Below are positions 6,583 through 10,651 of a stretch of DNA of 10,651 nucleotides, one piece after another (within the stretch, counting starts at the first letter, position 1; each line of letters starts with the position of its first letter). The notes under the pieces were generated by a model. That model was given only the letters and a program-made list of their open reading frames with translations. It ran no database searches and was not told the DNA's origin. The stretch covers positions 1 through 10,651 of the forward strand of contig JAJYRX010000034.1 of NCBI GenBank assembly GCA_021793875.1, read 5' to 3'. Source of the stretch: Pseudomonadota bacterium. Lineage in GTDB: Bacteria > Pseudomonadota > Gammaproteobacteria > Burkholderiales > Burkholderiaceae_B. Position numbers and translations under genes: made by a program.

Positions 6583-7893
6583 ATGAGTACAGAATTAGGT
6601 ATTTTTAATCGTATGGAATCTGAAGTGCGCGGCTATGTGCGCTCCTTTCCAGTTGTCTTCAAGAAGGCTGTAGGTTCAGTGTTAACTGACCAGTCTGGTA
6701 AGGAATATATAGATTTTTTCAGTGGCGCAGGAACATTGAACTACGGTCACAACAATCCAGAGTTTAAGCAGGCACTAGTAGAGTACTTGCAACAAGATGG
6801 TGTGGTGCATGGTCTGGATATGGCCACAACAGCTAAGAAAGAGTTTCTGGAAACCGTAGACGAGATTCTTCTAAAGCCTAGGGGCATGAACTATACATTA
6901 CAGTTCACTGGGCCCACTGGAACAAATGCGGTTGAAGCTGCATTAAAAATTGCCCGTCAGGTTACAGGCAGACATAACGTCGTTTCTTTTACCCATGGTT
7001 TCCATGGTGTAAGTGGTGGATCACTAGCTGTCACTGCGAACTCAAAGTTCCGTGATGCTTCGGGTGTATCCCTTTCTAATACAACTTTTGTACCTTATGA
7101 CGGATACATGGGTGAAAAGGTGAACACCATAGATTGGTTAAAGCGCCTGCTACAGGATAACAGTAGTGGTATGGACAAACCTGCTGCCGTTATTGTGGAA
7201 ACTGTCCAAGGTGAGGGCGGTGTTAATGTTGCGTCTGCCCGTTGGTTAAAAGATTTAGAGAAACTGTGTCGCAAACACGATGTTCTGTTAATAGTTGATG
7301 ATATACAGGTCGGTTGCGGAAGAACAGGTGCGTTCTTTAGTTTCGAAGAGGCTGGAATCAAGCCAGACATAATTACACTTTCCAAATCTCTATCAGGGTT
7401 TGGGTTGCCAATGTCCTTAGTTCTGATGCGTCCAGAGTTAGATATATGGGAGCCTGGTGCACATAGTGGCACGTTCCGTGGCAACAACATGGCTTTTGTT
7501 ACTGCTACACATGCTCTACGCAAGTATTGGGCTGATAGCAAATTTGCTTCTGAAACAGTTCAAAAGGGCGATTTTGTTCACAAACGCCTTAAAGAGATTG
7601 CTCGTAAGCATAGAGTGGCAGGCATTAGTGTTAGGGGGCGTGGGTTAATACAGGGGCTGGTTTTCGACGACCACCCTGAATTGGCAGGCTTGGTAGCCCA
7701 AAAGGCTTTCGAGCATGGTCTTATTATCGAGACATCTGGCGCCAAGGATGAGGTTCTAAAGATTCTTCCTGCTTTAACAATAGACCAAGACATGTTGGAT
7801 AAGGGGCTTGGGATTATTGAAAAGTCAGTGGAGGAAACCTTGAAAAGTGAAGGTGTTTATACCAGAGTTGTAAAAATAGGTGGGGCAGCATAA
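6583..7893 (+). CDS. ectB: Diaminobutyrate-2-oxoglutarate transaminase (EctB)
   Basis: A PLP-dependent class III aminotransferase that moves an amino group from glutamate to L-aspartate-4-semialdehyde, making L-2,4-diaminobutyrate, the first committed step to ectoine. The 436 residues are near the usual 420-435. The pyridine-ring aspartate is Asp239 in VDDIQVGCGRTG, and the Schiff-base lysine is Lys268 in TLSKSLSG. The cofactor phosphate region FTGPTGTNAVEAALK lies near residues 108-122, and the GTFRGNN motif follows the lysine by about 30 residues. The start at ATG 6583 has AAAGG at 6572-6576, 6 nt upstream, and the N-terminus MSTELGIFNRMESEVRGYVRS (first 20 or so residues) is typical of EctB. 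Its TAA is directly followed by the ectC ATG, so the two are translationally coupled. Confidence 0.98.
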   Translation: MSTELGIFNRMESEVRGYVRSFPVVFKKAVGSVLTDQSGKEYIDFFSGAGTLNYGHNNPEFKQALVEYLQQDGVVHGLDMATTAKKEFLETVDEILLKPRGMNYTLQFTGPTGTNAVEAALKIARQVTGRHNVVSFTHGFHGVSGGSLAVTANSKFRDASGVSLSNTTFVPYDGYMGEKVNTIDWLKRLLQDNSSGMDKPAAVIVETVQGEGGVNVASARWLKDLEKLCRKHDVLLIVDDIQVGCGRTGAFFSFEEAGIKPDIITLSKSLSGFGLPMSLVLMRPELDIWEPGAHSGTFRGNNMAFVTATHALRKYWADSKFASETVQKGDFVHKRLKEIARKHRVAGISVRGRGLIQGLVFDDHPELAGLVAQKAFEHGLIIETSGAKDEVLKILPALTIDQDMLDKGLGIIEKSVEETLKSEGVYTRVVKIGGAA

Positions 7894-8289
7894 ATGATAG
7901 TTCGTAATGTTAAAGATGTTATTGGTACCAAGGATGAAATTCGTACGGATAACTGGGTAAGCAGAAGGGTGTTACTCAAAAAAGATGGTATGGGTTTTTC
8001 ATTCCACGAAACCACCATTTTTCCGGGCACGGAAACCCATATACATTATCAGAATCACCTGGAAGCCGTTTGGTGTATAGAGGGCGATGGTGAAATAGAA
8101 ACTATTGCCGATGGTAAGAAGTATGACTTGGGCCCAGGTGTGGTTTATGCACTAGATAAGCATGATGAGCATTGGCTGCGTGGTGGTAAGGAGCCCTTAC
8201 GCGTAATCTGTGTATTTAACCCACCATTAACAGGTAACGAAGTGCACGATGAGGATGGCGTTTACCCACTTGATACGGACGCGGCTTAA
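7894..8289 (+). CDS. ectC: L-ectoine synthase (EctC)
   Basis: A cupin-fold, iron-dependent cyclo-condensing enzyme that removes water from N-gamma-acetyl-diaminobutyrate to close the ectoine ring. The 131 residues match the usual 125-135. The iron ligands known from the characterised enzyme, Glu57, Tyr85 and His93, occur here at exactly those positions: Glu57 in NHLEAVWC, Tyr85 in GVVYALD and His93 in KHDEHWLRG. The family pattern TETHIHYQNHLEAV and the C-terminal FNPPLTGNEVHDEDGVYPL are intact. The ATG abuts the ectB stop with no gap. GGTGGGG at 7879-7885, inside the end of ectB, gives a ribosome binding site at 8-nt spacing. The ectD start follows 68 nt after the stop. Confidence 0.99.
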   Translation: MIVRNVKDVIGTKDEIRTDNWVSRRVLLKKDGMGFSFHETTIFPGTETHIHYQNHLEAVWCIEGDGEIETIADGKKYDLGPGVVYALDKHDEHWLRGGKEPLRVICVFNPPLTGNEVHDEDGVYPLDTDAA

Positions 8290-8346
8290 TTAACTGGAAA
8301 CTTTAAATTTAAATGTTTTTACAAAAACACCTAAACAGACTTTTTA

Positions 8347-8352
8347 CGAGGA
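8347..8352 (+). promoter_or_regulatory. Ribosome binding site that sets the ectD start
   Basis: CGAGGA at 8347-8352 lies 5 nt before ATG 8358. The earlier in-frame ATG at 8313 is preceded only by the AT-rich palindrome TTTAAATTTAAA (8302-8313) and has no purine-rich site, so the shorter EctD is preferred. Confidence 0.75.
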
Positions 8353-8357
8353 CGTTT

Positions 8358-9248
8358 ATGAGTGATATTTATCCATCTCGTACCGACGGAGATGCCGCAA
8401 TTATTGCACGGCAAGACCCAGTTGTTTATGGGGCGGGAGAATATACACAAGCGTTAAGTGATAAGCAGATAAACAACTATGAGGATAATGGATTCTTGGT
8501 TCTTGAAGACGTATTTGATCAGACTGAAGTGAATAAACTTCAGGCTGAGGTAGAGCGTCTGAGCACAGACCCTGAGATAGCTAAGCTTAAAGAGGCAGTG
8601 ATAGAACCTGATAGCAATGCTGTTAGATCAGTTTTCCGTGTGCATGAGCTATCGGGCGTTATGGATAAGCTGTCTCGTGATCCTAGATTGTTACATGTCG
8701 CACGGCAAATACTAGGTTCAGAGGTTTATATTCACCAATCACGAGTTAACCTTAAACCAGGGTTTAATGGTAAGGAGTTCTATTGGCATTCAGATTTTGA
8801 GACTTGGCATGTAGAAGATGGCATGCCAAATATGCGTGCTCTTAGTTGCTCTATATTGTTGACAGATAACAACGCATGTAATGGTCCTTTAATGCTAGTG
8901 CCAGGATCTCACACTCAATTTATTTCGTGCGTTGGTGAAACGCCTGATAAAAACTATGAAAAGTCATTGCGCCAGCAGGAAGTGGGTGTGCCTGATCCAA
9001 TAAGTCTAAAGCTTTTGGTTGACCAAGGTGGTATTGAAGCTGTTACAGCAAAAGCTGGTTCTGTAATATTTTTTGACTGCAATACCATGCATGGCTCTGC
9101 AGGTAATATTTCACCGTGGTCAAGATCTAACGCATTTTTTGTATATAACAGTGTAGAAAACATGCTAAAAGAGCCAAAGTATGGCTTAGAACCCCGTCCG
9201 GAGTATATTGCTGCACGTAAAAATATTGTAGCTCTTGACCCTGTGTGA
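8358..9248 (+). CDS. ectD: Ectoine 5-hydroxylase (EctD)
   Basis: A non-haem Fe(II)/2-oxoglutarate dioxygenase of the PhyH-like family that converts ectoine to 5-hydroxyectoine in the cytoplasm, using O2 and releasing succinate and CO2. At 296 residues from ATG 8358 it fits the family (about 295-310). The EctD signature FYWHSDFETWHVEDGMP holds the iron ligands His144 and Asp146. The third ligand is His245 in NTMHGSAGN, and Arg256 in SPWSRSN is the expected 2-oxoglutarate-binding arginine. The N-terminal YPSRTDGDAAIIARQDPVVY segment is also typical. An in-frame ATG at 8313 would add 15 non-conserved residues and has no ribosome binding site. The gene is last in ectABCD, and only 41 nt separate it from rpsP, with no clear terminator. 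Confidence 0.97.
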   Translation: MSDIYPSRTDGDAAIIARQDPVVYGAGEYTQALSDKQINNYEDNGFLVLEDVFDQTEVNKLQAEVERLSTDPEIAKLKEAVIEPDSNAVRSVFRVHELSGVMDKLSRDPRLLHVARQILGSEVYIHQSRVNLKPGFNGKEFYWHSDFETWHVEDGMPNMRALSCSILLTDNNACNGPLMLVPGSHTQFISCVGETPDKNYEKSLRQQEVGVPDPISLKLLVDQGGIEAVTAKAGSVIFFDCNTMHGSAGNISPWSRSNAFFVYNSVENMLKEPKYGLEPRPEYIAARKNIVALDPV

Positions 9249-9254
9249 TAAAAT
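9226..9254 (+). promoter_or_regulatory. Putative extended -10 promoter for rpsP-rimM-trmD
   Basis: TGATAAAAT at 9246-9254 is an extended -10 element (TG-n-TAAAAT) whose TGA is also the ectD stop codon. TTGTAG at 9226-9231 sits 17 bp upstream as a weak -35. Transcription would start near 9261, giving a leader of about 29 nt. A separate promoter is expected for a ribosomal operon, but the -35 matches at only three positions. Confidence 0.45.
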
Positions 9255-9289
9255 GCTTTGTTTTGCAAAGTTCTTTTAAGGGATAATAC

Positions 9290-9550
9290 ATGGTAGTGGT
9301 TCGTCTTACACGTGGTGGCTCGAAAAAGCGCCCGTTTTACAACGTAGTGGCTGCTGACTCGCGTAATCGTCGTGACGGCCGCTTTATTGAGCGTCTAGGT
9401 TTCTACAATCCGCTGGCAAAAGAAGGGCAGGAAAATATTCGTTTGTCCTTAGATCGTATACAGTACTGGAAAGAAAACGGTGCTCAGCTTTCTGCAGCGG
9501 TAACACGTTTAGTAAAAGAATACTCGGCCCAGGTAACTGAACAAGCATAA
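9290..9550 (+). CDS. rpsP: 30S ribosomal protein S16
   Basis: S16 is a primary structural protein of the small ribosomal subunit that binds 16S rRNA in the 5' and central domains and helps 30S assembly. The 86 residues match the family length (about 80-90). The N-terminus MVVVRLTRGGSKKRPFYNVV and the following ADSRNRRDGRFIERLGFYNP are diagnostic. The later SLDRIQYWKENGAQLSAAV gives the usual C-terminal helix. The start ATG has AAGGGA at 9278-9283 with 6-nt spacing, the clearest ribosome binding site here, as expected for a highly expressed gene. It leads the rpsP-rimM-trmD group, with rimM starting 12 nt after its stop. Confidence 0.99.
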   Translation: MVVVRLTRGGSKKRPFYNVVAADSRNRRDGRFIERLGFYNPLAKEGQENIRLSLDRIQYWKENGAQLSAAVTRLVKEYSAQVTEQA

Positions 9551-9562
9551 GCGAGCTAAAAA

Positions 9563-10228
9563 TTGGCTGTTCCTGCCGATCTAATCGAGCTTGGTCACAT
9601 TAGTGGCGCTCATGGAATTAAAGGTTGGGTGAGGGTGCGGCCATGGTCGCAGGGTTCAGAAAACCTTTTGCAGGCCGATACATGGTGGTTAAAAGCACCT
9701 GACTCATTCTCTGGGTCGGGTGCTTTTTCTTTGCTATCTTCTCAAACCGGTCATAATTATTTACAGATAAAAGTAAACAATACACGAGAGCATGGTGCTA
9801 CCATGGTTGCTCTGTTAAATGGTATTAGTGACCGTAACGCAGCTGAAACCCTCAAAGGCTGTGTGGTGTGTATCAGGCGCTCAGACTTTATTGAGCCAGA
9901 TATAGATGAATATTACTGGACTGACATAATAGGTTGTTTGCTTTACGGTCAGAACGGCTTAGGTGAGACTGTCTTAATAGGTGAGGTTACCGGAATGCAA
10001 GACAATGGTGCTCACGGAATACTTCAGGTATCTCGTATCAAAAATACAGTAGAAAAAGTTTCATTACCTGTACGATCATCTGACAAAAGCGGTCCAAGTT
10101 ATTCAGACCTATTTATGCTTGATAAAAAATCACGACCAGTCCAAGAGCTTGTGCCATTCGTTAAGGCGCATGTACATACTGTAGATTTGGAAAGACGTAT
10201 ACTGCTTAGTAATTGGGTAATAGATTAA
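9563..10228 (+). CDS. rimM: Ribosome maturation factor RimM
   Basis: RimM assists late folding of the 16S rRNA 3' major domain during 30S assembly. The 221 residues are somewhat longer than E. coli RimM (182). The N-terminal RimM domain begins LIELGHISGAHGIKGWVRV (residues 7-25). The C-terminal PRC-barrel domain begins at EYYWTDIIGC (from Glu116) and ends with ELVPFVKAHVHTVDLERR (from Glu195) and the SNWVID tail. The start is an unusual TTG at 9563. An in-frame TAA at 9557-9559 excludes anything earlier, and the next usable codons would cut into the conserved domain, so TTG is well supported; the ribosome binding site is weak (AGCGAG at 9550-9555). Low initiation may keep RimM below S16. The gene lies between rpsP and trmD, with 6 nt to trmD. 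Confidence 0.96.
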   Translation: MAVPADLIELGHISGAHGIKGWVRVRPWSQGSENLLQADTWWLKAPDSFSGSGAFSLLSSQTGHNYLQIKVNNTREHGATMVALLNGISDRNAAETLKGCVVCIRRSDFIEPDIDEYYWTDIIGCLLYGQNGLGETVLIGEVTGMQDNGAHGILQVSRIKNTVEKVSLPVRSSDKSGPSYSDLFMLDKKSRPVQELVPFVKAHVHTVDLERRILLSNWVID

Positions 10229-10234
10229 GCAATT

Positions 10235-10651
10235 ATGCGTTTTGACGTAATAACAATTTTTCCTGAAATATTTTCAGCCGTACGTGACATTGGTGTTGTC
10301 GGTAGGGCACATCAACGTGGTATATGGTCTCTTCATCTATGGAATCCACGTGACTTTACGCACGACTCTCATCAGACTGTAGATGATAGGCCTTATGGTG
10401 GTGGTCCAGGTATGGTAATGATGGCTCAGCCTCTTTATGATACCTTAATGCACATACGACAACAGCGCGGTCCCAACGATAAAGCTGATGTAGCGCTTAT
10501 GACTCCATCTGGAAATACATTTAATCACGATAAGGCGCTTGATATTTCTGCTACAGATGGTCTTATCATTGTTTGCGGTCGGTATGAAGGAATAGATCAA
10601 CGCTTTATAGATAAATACATAACAAAACAAATATCTATAGGTGAAGATCGG
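10235..10651 (+). CDS. trmD: tRNA (guanine-37-N1)-methyltransferase TrmD, 3' part missing
   Basis: TrmD is a SPOUT-family (trefoil-knot) enzyme that methylates N1 of G37 next to the anticodon, using S-adenosylmethionine, and prevents +1 frameshifting. Only 139 codons of an expected 250 or so are present, and the frame is open at the window end. The start MRFDVITIFPEIF is typical. YGGGPGM at residues 54-60 and CGRYEGIDQRFID at 114-126 are hallmark motifs. The sequence then reads ISIGEDR to the edge, where the family has ISIGD followed by Tyr/Phe-Val-Leu. The last 7 bases (10645-10651) are probably not native, so the reliable coding part ends near 10644. The gene starts 6 nt after the rimM stop, in the same operon. 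Confidence 0.95.
   Translation, partial: MRFDVITIFPEIFSAVRDIGVVGRAHQRGIWSLHLWNPRDFTHDSHQTVDDRPYGGGPGMVMMAQPLYDTLMHIRQQRGPNDKADVALMTPSGNTFNHDKALDISATDGLIIVCGRYEGIDQRFIDKYITKQISIGEDR

Noticed and set aside
7095..7793. Overlapping ORFs on both strands inside ectB
   Set aside because: They lie wholly within the intact, highly conserved EctB frame and show no family features.
8313..8357. Upstream in-frame ATG that would lengthen EctD by 15 residues
   Set aside because: There is no ribosome binding site before 8313, while CGAGGA sits at ideal distance from ATG 8358, where the typical EctD N-terminus begins.
10445..10630. Minus-strand ORF of 61 residues inside trmD
   Set aside because: It is antisense to conserved TrmD motifs and has no supporting signals.

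Overview
The window looks like the chromosome of an AT-leaning betaproteobacterium, most likely Burkholderiales and perhaps an Alcaligenaceae relative. The basis is the rpsP-rimM-trmD order, the style of the RimM and TusA-like proteins, the ectABCD order and the R64-like type IVb pilus proteins. Base composition is visibly AT-rich, with many ATA, CTA and TTA codons, but no percentage was computed. All supported genes are on the + strand.

Layout. (1) 10-2771: the distal end of a type IVb pilus operon, with a PilR/BfpE/TcpE-type inner-membrane platform protein, a major prepilin with a 23-residue leader, and a PilV/shufflon-like minor pilin. (2) 2845-5735: alaS (alanyl-tRNA synthetase) and a TusA-family sulfurtransferase gene, closed by a strong intrinsic terminator at 5769-5800. 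(3) 5801-9248: an AT-rich regulatory region with a near-consensus sigma70 promoter, then a complete ectABCD operon for ectoine and 5-hydroxyectoine. (4) 9290 to the end: rpsP, rimM and the first 139 codons of trmD, the usual S16 / ribosome-maturation / tRNA m1G37 operon.

How the parts work together. EctB makes L-2,4-diaminobutyrate from aspartate-semialdehyde, EctA acetylates it, EctC cyclises it to ectoine and EctD hydroxylates ectoine. All recognised catalytic residues are present, so the pathway looks functional. No regulator (EctR), dedicated aspartokinase or ectoine transporter lies within the window. No convincing terminator separates ectD from rpsP, so the osmotic-stress operon may read into the ribosomal operon.

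I did not find an undescribed system. The points most worth a second look are: the last seven bases match the start of a common Illumina adapter exactly where TrmD leaves its conserved motif; the missing ectD-rpsP terminator; competing hairpins before the major pilin gene; a palindrome at the predicted alaS start point; and a PilV-like tip protein with a single fixed cysteine-rich end and no visible shufflon.
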